Of a DNA stretch of 64,000 bases, positions 22,996 through 34,399 are shown in pieces. Made by a program: the position numbers and the translations under genes. The notes under the pieces are model-generated. The model made no database searches. It was not told where the DNA came from and worked only from the letters and a program-made list of their open reading frames with translations. This stretch comes from Camellia lanceoleosa. Its lineage: Eukaryota; Streptophyta; Magnoliopsida; Ericales; Theaceae. The DNA lies in assembly GCA_025200525.1 (NCBI GenBank), contig CM045758.1, positions 64,788,598 through 64,852,597 on the forward strand, in the 5' to 3' direction. How positions within the stretch are numbered: the first letter of the stretch is position 1; each line of letters opens with the position of its first letter.

Positions 22996-23475
22996 TCAGC
23001 CAGGTGTCTTGATATATGACAAGTCATTATTAAAGTCAACATTTTGAATATTAATTATCTCCAGTGGGTTAGGGATAGTGGTAAAAATATAGTCCTCGAG
23101 ATACACATTTTCCCTTCTTGCCACAAAATCTGGGGGTAGAGGGCCTATGATGTAGTGCGGGTAGTCATGTCCCGGGGCAACGCCGAGGACACGAGTGGGT
23201 CCAAGAAAGCGTCCGCGCGTATAGATATGACTCTGCCTCCATAGTAAATGTGGGACATCAGTAGCATTAGTCTGTATATAGATTGGCCGACCCATCAATT
23301 GGGTAAGGCCTGGATGCAGTCCTTTAATTATATCCTCTGAATCTCCCCTTCCTCTAGGTGAGGCAGGGGCAGGGACGGGGACGGGGACGGGGGCGGGGTG
23401 CTCTGCTAAAATCTCATCCAAATTAATGGCCCCAAGCTCATCCCAAAACACGTCGTCAAGGTTAATCTCGGACAT
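22996..23475 (-). CDS. Extra ORF upstream of gag in the Tekay-type element, function unknown
   Basis: A complete 159-codon frame, ATG at 23475 and stop at 22996, in the same sense as the element and between its 5' LTR/primer site and gag. I do not recognise the product. Its N-terminus is acidic with a near-repeat (INLDDVFWDELGAINLDEIL). Then comes a Pro/Val/Ala run (PVPVPVPAPASPRGRG), then a possibly folded part with GRPIYIQTNATDVPHLLW, GRFLGPTRVLG and YPHYIIGPLPPDF. There is no signal peptide, membrane segment or zinc motif. It has stayed open although every other gene of this old element is broken. Standard chromoviruses have no ORF here; it could be a captured host exon, an accessory ORF, or chance. 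Confidence 0.5.
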   Translation of the reverse strand: MSEINLDDVFWDELGAINLDEILAEHPAPVPVPVPAPASPRGRGDSEDIIKGLHPGLTQLMGRPIYIQTNATDVPHLLWRQSHIYTRGRFLGPTRVLGVAPGHDYPHYIIGPLPPDFVARRENVYLEDYIFTTIPNPLEIINIQNVDFNNDLSYIKTPG

Positions 23476-23658
23476 TCCTACATCACTAAAATAAACGTGA
23501 GATTTGACATAAAAAGACTAACGTTGCAGATAAATATTTGTTTTATTTTATTATGATTGTCTAGCTATATATTTTTATTTATAGATTTATTTATAACTTT
23601 TCAAACTTTCTGATCAAATTAAAATAGTATTTTTTTATTTTATTTTTATTAAACCATT

Positions 23659-23670
23659 ACTCTGATACTA
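23659..23670 (-). promoter_or_regulatory. Primer binding site of the Tekay-type element
   Basis: Minus strand TAGTATCAGAGT, four bases from the 5' LTR end, matches 10 of 12 bases of the initiator-Met primer site TGGTATCAGAGC. Confidence 0.7.
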
Positions 23671-23674
23671 CATT

Positions 23675-25154
23675 TGTCACGACTTAACGTTAGGAGCTTA
23701 GGGTTAGAATCGCAACTTACTAACTTATTCTAATCATAGTAAATTAAACTGCGCAAGCGGAGGCAAATGGAAATAAAGAAAATTTACTTCAATTTACTAT
23801 TTTAATAAGAGAAAATAAATTTATAGGGCTTTTATTATTTTATTATGCAGCGATCGGCCATCAGAAAAAAAAAAAACGATAGGAAGAAAAGAAAAGAAAA
23901 ACAAATTAACGGATCCGTATCAATTTCTTCTACTGGTTCCATTACACGAGGTTATGGGTCCTTCTTACATCTCATCACCTAAAAGGGTAACAAGCATAAG
24001 CATACATCAGAGTCAGAAATATTATGCCAAGAGTATAGGGAGTACAAAATAATCATGGATAGTTAGTTAAGCCAAAACATTTACATAACTTAATTTGGTA
24101 AATAAATCATTTAAGTGGTAGAACTGAAATACATAAATTATATAAATAAATAACCATAACCACGGTACAGAACAGAACTGAGGTCACAGAAGTGACAGTC
24201 AGAACAGAGGTCAATGGATCCATGACAAACAGAGGATCACAAAGTGGCCAAACAAAGGCCAATGGTTATTTAAGTCTCCCAAGGCGTGCGACTCCCGCGG
24301 TGGCACTTACAAAACATAATTGTTTATAAAGTCATAGTCAACTACTTTCTAAAATGTAAACAAATATATCCATGGGTTTCATTTTAAACGAATAGAGTTC
24401 ATAAATTAATTCACGCAATTGAAATATTAATATAATTTATAAAACATAAACTTGTATAAAATAAATTACGGTAAGTCAAAACATACGTAAAATATATTAT
24501 GGTAACTCAAGGTATAATATAACTCACCTTAAGATTGAGTCTTACTAATTCATTTCTATTTCCATTGGTTTTCGGCCCCTTCCTCGCTCTCTATATTTAT
24601 GTTTTTTTTCCGCTGATTCCTTTCTCTTTTTTTTTTTTTTTTTTCCTTCTTTGTTTTTTCGTTCACTTTACAGCACCTCCTCCCCCTATTTATACATGTA
24701 ACTTTAGGTGATGACTTATCCTTATCTAATGGCCTAAGGTGATGAATCACCTCTCCTCCCTAATCCTAGGTGTCCAAATGGCTCCCCACTCCTTCATGTC
24801 TGCAGATTTACAATCCTTGCAATTAATGGTACTTAATTTGCTTGATTATATCTATACAGGCTAACCTTTTCACACTAATTAGTGATTAATTTAGCCCCCA
24901 AATAAATATCCCCATCATATATTTGATAACCACAATGACAAATTAATTTACATATAGCTTCCCTTATTATTATTTCTATTGCCTATTATTATTATCATTA
25001 TTATTCTTATTCCATTCATTTATTTTATTATTATTGTTATTAGTATTGATTTATTTATTTATTGTTTTAATAATATATTATCGTAGACAACCACAATTAT
25101 GTATATAACTATAAATATTCGTGTGGTATTTAATTAAACGTTCAGGATGTCACA
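23675..25154 (-). repeat. 5' LTR of the Tekay-type element
   Basis: 1480 bases, plus-strand ends TGTCACGAC and GATGTCACA, followed by the AAAAA target duplication. TATA box (minus) at about 24688-24695. The minus ORF 24556-24750 is Lys-rich low complexity from a pyrimidine tract and is not a gene. Confidence 0.88.
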
Positions 25155-25159
25155 AAAAA

Positions 25160-25679
25160 TGTATACGTAACAGTAAAGCCAGGTGCTCTGTTTTCAATTA
25201 TAATATGTTGTAGAGTTATCAATGTTGTCATAAGTATATATATATATATAAGAATTGATCTAGGGGGTGCGGGTAGGGGCAATCGTACCCCCAAATTATG
25301 TATTATACGAATAATTAGTAAGATAATTGCAAACTGGAGTTTTTTTTTTGGAACAAAACCTAGAGTACTCCGTACCCCAAATATTCAGTAGTTCGTACCC
25401 TTCAAATTATTTACATTTCAAAGTTTTAAAAATAGTTTTTAAATTGAGTTTTATCAAATATTGATCTATTCTATTTGTTATCTGTATTATTTGTTATATT
25501 TTTTTATTGTTTAAAGTTACTTATATTATTTTATTTGTTTCTATTTATTATATTCTTGTTTTTTGTTCATATGTCATTAATATTTTTTTTCTTCTTTTAG
25601 AAATCACACTTTAATTTGCTTATGCATCTTATTTTTCATTCATTCTTGTTTGTTCGTTGGCTAGAAATAAACGAATACC
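25160..25679. other. AT-rich spacer, no gene
   Basis: Contains a TA run (25236-25250) and AT-rich unique-looking sequence. No motif recognised. Confidence 0.5.
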
Positions 25680-26127
25680 CACTAGACTAGAAGGTAAGTT
25701 CTATAGAACGGCTATTAGACCAACGATGTTGTACGGGACGGAGTGTTGGGCAACCAAGAAGCAACATGTAGATTAGATGAGTGTGGCTGAGATGAGGATG
25801 CTAAGGTGGATGTGTAGCAAGACTAGACAAGACAAAATTAGGAATGAGTGTATTCGGGAATGGGTAGGAGTAGCACTGATAGAAGATAAGTTGAAACAGA
25901 ACCGATTGAGATGGTTTGGTCACATTCAACGGAGACTAACAAAGGCAATAATGAAGAGATGCGATATTGTAACGGTAGAGGGGAGTTTTAGGGGACGAGG
26001 TAAGCTTAGATTACCGTTGGCTAACATTATAAATAGAGATATGGATCTACTTAATTTGACTAACGAAATTGCCTTTGATAAGGCTGCGTGGAGAAGAAGG
26101 ATTCAAGCCCCATTTGATGGGACTTAA
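25680..26127 (+). pseudogene. RTE-type LINE, C-terminal reverse transcriptase fragment
   Basis: The reading frame gives YRTAIRPTMLYGTECWATK, a TAG at about 25774, then MSVAEMRMLRWMCSKTR, DKIRNECIREWVGVA, LRWFGHIQRR and, at the end, NEIAFDKAAWRRRI. This is the conserved C-terminal region of plant RTE-clade LINE polymerases. The element is strongly 5'-truncated: no endonuclease or catalytic reverse transcriptase box is present. The sequence just after the stop (CTTGATTTGGTTTGATTT) is the short TTG-type repeat tail typical of RTE elements. Confidence 0.78.
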
Positions 26128-26250
26128 GGCTTGATTTGGTTTGATTTAAATTACATAATAAGATGAAAAATAATTTTGTAGCAAGTTAATTGATCATGTT
26201 TGTTAAGCCATCATTGAAAAAGATATTAATTAAAATTTTGATATCGTGTT

Positions 26251-26470
26251 TGTTAAGCCATCATTGACAGGTGGCAAGTCCACTGATATATGTAATAGAC
26301 ATAAGGCTACAAGTGTGAAAATAGGAGAGGAAATTATCTAATCAGTTAGTAAGTTTGTTAGAGAGTAAAGAGAGGCTAGTCTTATCTAGTTAGTTGTAAC
26401 TACCTACACTTGTATATATATGAGGTCTGCTCATCTTTACATTCAATGAGAATCATTTCATATCTTTACA
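26251..26470 (+). repeat. Possible solo LTR (copia-like), uncertain
   Basis: Begins TGTTAAGCC and ends CTTTACA, with a TATA-like TATATATATGAGG at about 26413-26425 and an AT-rich tail, the usual look of a small plant LTR. The first ~17 bases (TGTTAAGCCATCATTGA) also occur 50 bases upstream at 26201, which complicates the left boundary. No clean target duplication was found. Confidence 0.3.
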
Positions 26471-26931
26471 TAGAGTTTATCATAAATGTTTTTATATATA
26501 TGATAAAAAGTAGTGATTATAATATTTTCAAATCATGAATTTTACCAGACGAAGATATAGTAATAGTTAATAATTTGTTAAATTAATGCAGACAATAAAT
26601 ATATTTAATTATATTTTTATTCTCAATTATATTGACAAAGAATGTGTGATTAACAATAATATAATTTTTTTTGTACTGGTATAAATCAAAATTTTAAATT
26701 TTATAATTATTTTTTTGATGAAAAATTATATGTTTTTGCCCCTCCAAAGCTCAAATCATAAATCTGTCCTTGTATATATATATATATATATCATTAAACA
26801 CAAAGGTAATATGAGATCCACTTATTTCCATGTCATGTCTAGTTATAAAGAATGTGTTATGCAGTGATCTCTCCATTGCATATTCTAATTTTATATTAAT
26901 TAATGATTTTGTATACATTTCTCTTACACAG
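26471..26931. other. AT-rich, probably intron or flank of the ankyrin relic
   Basis: No coding signal. A TA run lies at 26772-26791. It ends in TTCTCTTACACAG, a good splice acceptor, immediately before the ankyrin/PGG exon. Confidence 0.4.
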
Positions 26932-27836
26932 ATTGTGAAATCTTTACTTAATAAGAAGATCAAAATGGACAAAAATGCAGAGAATTTGGAGGGTCAGGCA
27001 GCCCTTCACATTGCAACAACAGTTGCTAGCTAACCCTGGTGGAGAGGCCGAAAGAGAAATTAAGAAAGCTTTAGGCAATGCAGGAGCTTAAAAAAGTTCA
27101 TCACTTCTTAAGGATTATAGTTTTGCTGAATTTTGTATGTCACCGCATTGGAACTTTTAATTTAATATAGTAGCATTGTTTTATCAAGGAAGAGCTTTGA
27201 CAATGGAGATGCAGAATACAATATTGGTTGTAGTTGTTTTAATTGCAACGGCCACTTTCCAAGCTATATTCAGCCCTCCTAGGAAGACTTGGTGACAACA
27301 ATAATTAGCTTACTACCAACGAAAATTATATTAACGCCATTATCATGTCCACCACCACCACCAACCTTATTCCTACTAATAACGTCAGTTATATTAATAC
27401 CACCATTTTCACTAACCCCACCACCACCAGCCCCACTCCCACCATGGATCCTTCCAAGCAAGTTTTAAGGAAAAAAACTATGATATCACCACCTCTTACA
27501 TATGGAGACTTCTTCTTCGGGTTTTATACACTAAACTCGACATGCTTTCTTGTTTCAGTCATGGTGATTGTACTTGTCCTCCCGTCACACCCTCTTAGTT
27601 ACTTCTTATACATTTCGCTATGCTATCTGATGTTGACCTATGGGTCATCATTTCATATCATATCACCATTGCCCTTACATGCTACAAATTTTAACTCGTC
27701 ATCACTTGTTTTTGCTGACATGGTTTTTTTCATGTCGGTAAAAAGGTTGTTTAACTTGAGGGAACCAATCATTTTCATCTCACGGCATCAGAGTAAACAC
27801 TTGAAGATGCTGTTCCAATTGTTAGAAAGGTCATGA
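26932..27836 (+). pseudogene. Ankyrin-repeat/PGG-domain protein gene, last exon, broken
   Basis: Members of this plant family (ITN1/BDA1/ACD6-like) are membrane proteins with N-terminal ankyrin repeats and a C-terminal multi-span PGG domain, linked to defence and stress signalling. After a splice acceptor ending at 26931 the exon reads IVKSLLNKKIKMDKNAENLEG (ankyrin repeat), shifts frame near 27030 (NPGGEAEREIKKALGNAGA), has stops near 27089 and 27157, and then shows the PGG start NTILVVVVLIATATFQAIFS with PPRKTW in place of PPGG. A TGA follows. A further frame (27345-27836) carries a Thr/Asn-rich linker and at least two hydrophobic spans (CFLVSVMVIVLVL, YFLYISLCYLML). Not translatable as one protein. 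Confidence 0.8.
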
Positions 27837-28046
27837 TGTAGAACAATGTGCTCAAGACTTTCTATATATATATATTACGCTTCTACTTTTGTTTTGTTTA
27901 TCTTTACTAGCTTGAAAAATAAAATGCTTTCAGGAGGTTTGGTGTGTTGTTGCTATTATTATTATTATTCTTTTCTTTGGCTTTGTAGGGCATATCTCTT
28001 TCTAGCGAATCCTGAGTGGTTAGAGGTGTTTAACTTGAGGGGTTTT
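27837..28046. other. Spacer between ankyrin relic and LINE tail
   Basis: Short AT-rich stretch. The 15-base word TGTTTAACTTGAGGG occurs both inside the PGG pseudogene (about 27747) and here (about 28028), next to the LINE poly-T tract. Confidence 0.4.
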
Positions 28047-30423
28047 TTTTTTTTTTTTTAAGATCAATTAAAGGAAAACTTTATTGATGGATGAGAACAT
28101 ACAATGTATGGAAATACATCAATAAAGGGGGAGGAAGTGCAAAAAGCATTACAGAACACCACCTCGATCCTAACTAGGTTGGCACCAAGAAAGGAACCCT
28201 ATCATTTGCTAGCATTAGGCTTGGACGTTGGTGAGGAACCTACAAGACAAACAAAGGCCAAAACAAAAACATAGAAAAAACAAGGCAGCTGATATAAATG
28301 GAACCCTGCTAATACAAGCCAGATTGAGCGCCTACTACCACACCAAAGAATATAGCCCCCACCAATTCCAAATCCATATCCATCCTGAACCTCAAGAAGA
28401 AAACCTGATCGGATGGAAGTTGGAGACAATATCATGAATTGAATAATCTACCTCCACGTTCCATTTGGCCCAGAAAGCAATCTGCACTTTCACCTTTTCA
28501 CATAAATCTTCAAAATTAGGTTGAGCCCCCTTGAAAAGACAATCATTTCTTATTTTCCAAATAGACCACATCACAACTAAGGGAACTATCTTCCACATTT
28601 TGAATACCCATCTCTTCAACTTGTCACCTGACCACCAATGAAAAAGACCCTCTACTGATCTAGGAATTGCACAGGATTGATCCCACCAATTGAGCATTTG
28701 TGACCAAAGCTTCCAGACCAATGGACAAAACAATAGCACATGATCTAAAGATTACACCACTGTTTTGCAGAATACACACAAATTGTTGGCACTAGCATCT
28801 AAAACCGCAATTCTTTGTAGGAAGGTTGAAGTTTTAACTGTCTCTTCAAGCTAGCCAACTAAAAAGTTACACTTTTGGTGTAGCTATACTTTTCCACAAC
28901 CCTTTAGCTAATTTCAGACATGGTCCTTTTGATGCTTCCCACCACTTCCACACAGAAAGCACAGAGAACTGCCCTGAACTATTGGTTAGCCAAGAGCAAG
29001 AATCTTCAAGGTCATTTCTAATTGTAGGAGATGCCTCTAGCATACCATTCAATGTCTGTAACTCCTCATCTTCCTAAGCTAAGAGTTGTTTTCTAAAATT
29101 AAGCTGCCACATCCTTGAGTTACTTTGCTTGGCATAGATCTACTACAAAGAATCCTCTTTCCCAATGGACAAATTGTGTAATCTGGGGAAATTATCGCTC
29201 AAACGTTTGTTGTCGAACCAAGCATCAGACCAAAACTAAATTCTCCTCCAATTTCTAACATTTATTTTAAAATGACCAACATAGAACTCACCCAAACTTT
29301 GATTTATTGAAGTAAGCTGAAGAATATCCTACCATACTATGGAAACCACACCTGAATGATTTACTGATGGAACCCAACCCCCACTAGCCCTACCATACCT
29401 TGAGCACACCACAGACTTCCACAATGCTTTATCTTCATTGCCATACCTCCACCATCATTTTAATAACAAGCAATCATTCACTTCACTTAAATCTCTCACC
29501 CTCAAACCTTCTTGACTTTTGCTTTTGGTGACCTCCCTCTATTTGACCACTTTCTGTTTATTTTTAGGCCATCCCCTAACACAAAATTGATGATTGAAGC
29601 TTATCAATAGCCTTAGCAACACCCTTAGGCATTTTAAAAATAAAAAGGGAATAGATTGGCAAGTTTGAGAGAGTTGACTTAATCAAAGTCAGTCTCCCAG
29701 CAAAAGACAACAATTTCCTCTTCCAAGAAGACAACTTCTTCTTTACCTTATCCACAACTGGTTGCCATGTGCTTTTCCTTCTAGGATTGGCCCTTAAAGG
29801 CAATTCTAAGAACTTGAATGGTGATTTCTTGGTCAAGCAGTGCAGGATTTTAGCAAAATCCTTAGTTTGATCATCTTGGAAACCCACCCCACAAACTACA
29901 CTTTTATGATAGCTAATTTTTAACCCAGACCTCGCCTCAAAACACTTTAACACTCTCTTAATGTTCAGAATTTCCTCCTTATTACCTTCATAGAATATGA
30001 TAGTGTCATCTGCAAATTGTAGATGTGAGATTCTTAAGTCATTAGGGACAACTGTAGCACCTTTAAATAGTTTCTTTTCCTTAGCCGTTTCCAATAAAAA
30101 AATTGAGGCCTTCTGCTGCAATAATGAACAAAAAAGGAGATTGAGATCTCCTTACCTTTACCCCTTTTGTGGTTGGAACTCTTTAGTAGGTGAACCATTA
30201 ACCAATACAGACACCATTGTTGTAGAAATGCAAGTCTTCATTTACCTAATCCATATTTCACCAAAACTAAAATTCCTCATCATTGAAAACAAGAATTCCC
30301 AATTTATTGAGTCATAGGCTTTCTCAAAATCTAATTTTAGGATAACTCCTTTATTCTTTGATCTTCTCTACCCATCTATAACTTCATTTGCTATTAGCAC
30401 CACATCTAAGATATGCTTGCCAC
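28047..30423 (-). mobile_element. L1-type LINE A, 3' part (minus strand)
   Basis: A 5'-truncated plant L1. Its 3' end is the T tract at 28047-28062 (poly-A tail on the minus strand), with an AATAAA signal (minus) near 28080. ORF2 pieces in minus order: FEKAYD-type sequence, the active-site box QFADDTIIFYEG near 30000-30015, GLKISYHKSVVCGVG, LSFAGRLTLIKSTLSNLP, then the C-terminal zinc-type region (LVWKLW, WSIWKIRNDCLF). There are several frame breaks between 28740 and 29576. Its upstream continuation lies at 35342-35405, beyond the solo LTR: the reading EVQSAFVSG | KHILDVVLIANEV is restored across the insertion. Confidence 0.88.
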
Positions 30424-33400
30424 TGTAGACCGCCCGGAACTCCGCTTCGCGCGTGAGAGCGCAAATCGTTGTTTTTAGCTACTACAGTTCGGACTCATGT
30501 CACTGTTCTGAATCTAGTCTCACAAAGTGCAATGTAAGGCTGATAAATCACCAAAGAGTCCAAATCTGGCAAATCGTTTTGGAAAATTGATTTTAGTCAA
30601 AAAAAGGCCAAACATGGACTGCTTTGCCAGATTTCAGAGTCGCTACCTAAATATTTTATTTTGAGAAATTTAGGAAACCCTGATTCGTGCCTAAGGCCAC
30701 GTGTCTGTCATCACCAAAGTTGCCTCGGCTCGAGAACTTGGGTACGAGAGGGGAAGGTCATGCAATACTAACATGATATGTTGTTTTTGAAAACACGTGT
30801 TCTTATTCTGATTATTAATCTAACTTACTATGTGATGCGCACAGCATACAAGTATAGACTAAATCACTCAAGTTGGAACAAAACATCTCATGTTTGTTTG
30901 TGAAAATGGTTTGAAAATGCTACTCGCAAGTAGGCTAAGTCGTGGATTTGCCACCCTCAAGTGGGCTTAGAAAACAACATAATTTGCCACTTTCAAGTGG
31001 GCTTAAAACTCGCATTTTGATGAATTGTTCCAATTCAAGCAATCCAACCTTCATCCACAGGCATTTATGCAGTTAAACACTTAAGCACATAGCCTCATGG
31101 CAAGTATGTTAAACATGACAACACTTACACACATGCAAAGATGCTAAAGCGTAAACACTCACAGTGTACTCCGAGCCAAAAAAGAAGCTAGTTAGTAATC
31201 ATGCATGATCCTAGCTATGTTAAGCAATGCCTAATGCAACACATGCAAAAGTGCAACTAAAATAGGCTCAGCTATCTAGAATGGCATACGAATACAACAC
31301 TTGATAACATGCTGTTAAACACGTATTCAAGTAAATGTATTGAAATATAATGCAGTTTGAATAATGCTCTGAGCCCGGTGTATGCAAGACAGATGAATGA
31401 ATGCAAACATGCTAGCATAAGGATGCTAATTGAAATATGCCCTAAAACTAACCATTAAAAGCTGGTAAATAAAAGGGAGAAAGAAATGGGGGTTGGAAGA
31501 CATGCATCACCCACACGCACACTTATTACAACATATATGCCCTCTCGACGGAGGGTCCGAATGAATAATAAGCTAACTAGCTAATCTAAGCTAATTAATT
31601 ACAAACCGAATTGAAACTAGCTAACTAAGCAAAGCAGCTAAGCAAAGCATTAAGAAGAGGTCCTCGGAGCGAGGGGTGCATGCATGCTCGGTCGCCTCGT
31701 TCGGAAATTTATTGCGATGCCCCAACTTGCCTCTGTTTGTAATTGTTCTCAGAACTCTGCACAAAGCTCCAGATAGCTTTTGCTCCACCATGGAGACCTC
31801 CAAGAGCATGGCCGACCACTTAGTGGTGTTGGAGACCACCTGCCGACTACTTACCTTTGTTGCAAACCAGAAAAAGTGGTCGGCTAGCCACTTTTACTGG
31901 TCTGCTGACCAGAAAATGCTGCACTTCTCCATTTTGCTGCAACAGAGAACAAGAAAGGGCATGACAATGTATTTGCAAGATATGTGTGCACAACCATCCT
32001 CCCTATCATTTCATGATCTCAAGGGAGTGCGCTTCTCGACTCTCAGGCCACCAACCAAGCATCGCAATGCACGATGACCGAGATGCCAAGATTGCACAAT
32101 TCAATATAAATGAATGAACAAATAACACATAAAGCCTTAACCTCTATCATGCATGATCAAGAGGGTCGGTGACCGAGAATTGAGGCACGTTTCATCACTC
32201 CAAGTATGAAACGTCCCTTGTTTCTCGTATTTAGACTAACACCCTATCCAAACACAATGCAATGCAACATGAGCATGTAAATATTATGCAATGCAACAAG
32301 CATGCAACAACGTGATGAACATGCAACAACATGCTATATGGACTTAAACCGAATATGGACAGACCTTAGTCATGCCCAAAACAGTGGCCAAATGCTGAAA
32401 TGAAGGCATGAAATGTAAGACAATGCATGCACATGCAATGGCTTATCCACTAGGTATAAGATCACAACTCTCAAACATGAGCAAGGAGTGACAAACATGG
32501 AAGTGTGACAACACTAAATACTCTGAAATAATGTATGAAATGGTGCCAAACCACTCAACCAACACAAGTATAGCATGCAAGAGCCCTTAAACATGAAAGC
32601 TAGTGAATGGAACTACACAAGAGGCATGCAATGCATGGCACAAATGGATGAACCAGCCACAAACAAAGCTCAATTAGGTCAAAACAAAGACCAAAACATG
32701 CTAAGAGGGGAGCTCAAAGGTCTAGGCATGCATGCATACAAGCTAGGCCATAAGCAAGGCACAAAAGGATGACCCTTAGAGACATTCAAAGGGTGAAAGA
32801 AATGGGAACATGGAAGTGCTATATGCTCTGAAATAACATGGAAAATGATGCCAAATCATGTACATGTCACAAATGAAGCATGCTAGGAGGCTTAAAGCTT
32901 GAAACTAGCATAGGCACTTGCACTATAGCTATGCAATACATGAAGCATATGACCAATGCAACCCAAAATAGTCCTAGAGCATGTCAAAATAATGCTAAAA
33001 CATGCATGGAGCAAAGCCAAAATAAGCTATCATGAAAAGCCAAAACAACAAGCATGCAAGGCCAACAATGAGGATTACACTACACCTACCAAAACCAAGC
33101 ATGAGATGACTTAACCAACAAAAATTAGAGTTGCATCATGGCAAAATAAGACCAAATACACACTGAAATGATGGCCCAAAATCCTAGGCAAGATGGCATA
33201 CACAATGGCTCATACTTAAGGCACAAAGCACCAACCCTCCAAAGCATTGAAAGAGTGAAAGATGTGAGTGTATGGCCACACTAAATGTACTAAAATCACA
33301 TATCAAATGATGCTAAATCATGTAAATGGCCCAAGCAAAGCATGCTAGTGACTTGGAAACCCAAAGCTAATGAGCTAGAATGCACTATGGCTATACAAAG

Positions 33401-34255
33401 CATGGCATGCATGACCAAAACAACATAAATCAAACCTTAAGCATGGTAAAACATGAACAAAAGCTTGTTTGAGTAGAGCCAAAAGCATGCTAGAATGATG
33501 GTCAAAAGCATGATGCATGTTAGGTTAGTGAATGGAAATCCATTACAAGTGCAAGGAGCATGCAAGATGCTATCAAAACAACCCTAGATAGAGGTATACC
33601 ATACTGAAATAAGGCTAAAAAAATGCTGAGAACAAACCAACATAAGCTTAACAAACATGCTCAAACATGAGGCATACAAGGCAAGCATACAAGACACAAG
33701 GAGAGGGGATGGCCCTCTCCTATTTAAGACCTCAAAACACAAGTTTTACCACTAAAAATCCACTGGATTTCAGTGGTTAAAAGGCCAAGAGAAAGTGATC
33801 TCAAGGGCCTAAAGTGATGGTGCAAAACAAAGCCAAACAAGGCATGCAAGGGGGTAGATCACCCCTAACACTAAAGAAGCCTTAAACAAACATGTTAAGC
33901 ACTAAAACTCAGAACTTTTTTAAGTAGAAAGCTAGGCCTAAAACAATATGCAAATAGGGCTAAAAGCTTAATAAAAAACAAGGGTTTAAGAGGTTAGAAG
34001 CTCACCTTTGTAGAACAACTTTAGAGCAACAACTCCAGCAGCTTTTTTTGATCAAAACCAGTCCAAAAATTCCAAAACCAACTTCAAAGTGCCTCAGCAA
34101 CAAGAGTATGGTGTTTCACTATGTGTTTGTGTGCAAAAGTGTGAAGAAATTACACTTTCAAGCACAAATATAGAAGGAAAGGAAAAAGTATAGATATAGA
34201 TGATATGTATAGCCCTCAGCCAAATTTCTCCACCTGAGACAAGAGGGAGGAGGTT

Positions 34256-34266
34256 CCCTCTTATAG
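34256..34266 (-). promoter_or_regulatory. TATA box of the 4.9-kb LTR
   Basis: Minus strand CTATAAGAGGG. The homologous place in the copy at 45563 reads CTATAAATATGGG (49009-49021), a better box, supporting a promoter here. Confidence 0.5.
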
Positions 34267-34399
34267 AAAAATAAGAATCAAGCTTCTTGAACAAGCTAAG
34301 AGCTTAAACTAATCCATCCATACACGTGTATGGAGGATGCAATCTGTGCACTCCAGCTGGCATAATTGGCATCCACAACACCTGCAAAAACTCCAGGAA

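Larger units (their letters stand above)
16504..25154 (-). mobile_element. Ty3/gypsy chromovirus, Del/Tekay type, decayed
   Basis: An 8.65-kb element on the minus strand with LTRs at 23675-25154 (5') and 16504-17998 (3'), flanked on both sides by AAAAA (16499-16503 and 25155-25159). In minus-strand order it carries a primer site, an extra 159-codon ORF, gag, protease, reverse transcriptase, RNase H, integrase and a chromodomain-like tail, then the purine tract. By eye the LTRs differ at roughly 17 of the first ~200 bases, so it is clearly older than the gag-only element. The frame is broken many times, and an internal tandem duplication shifts the integrase frame. Clade assignment rests on the integrase tail ([20 protein letters not shown]) and the following chromodomain-like segment. 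Confidence 0.9.

Noticed and set aside
30630..30660. AGAGTCGC(T/C)ACC block read as a minus-strand primer site (TGGCGACTC type)
   Set aside because: It recurs ~215 bases inside all LTR copies, and the target duplication of copy 1 places the LTR edge at 30424, so the block is internal to the LTR.
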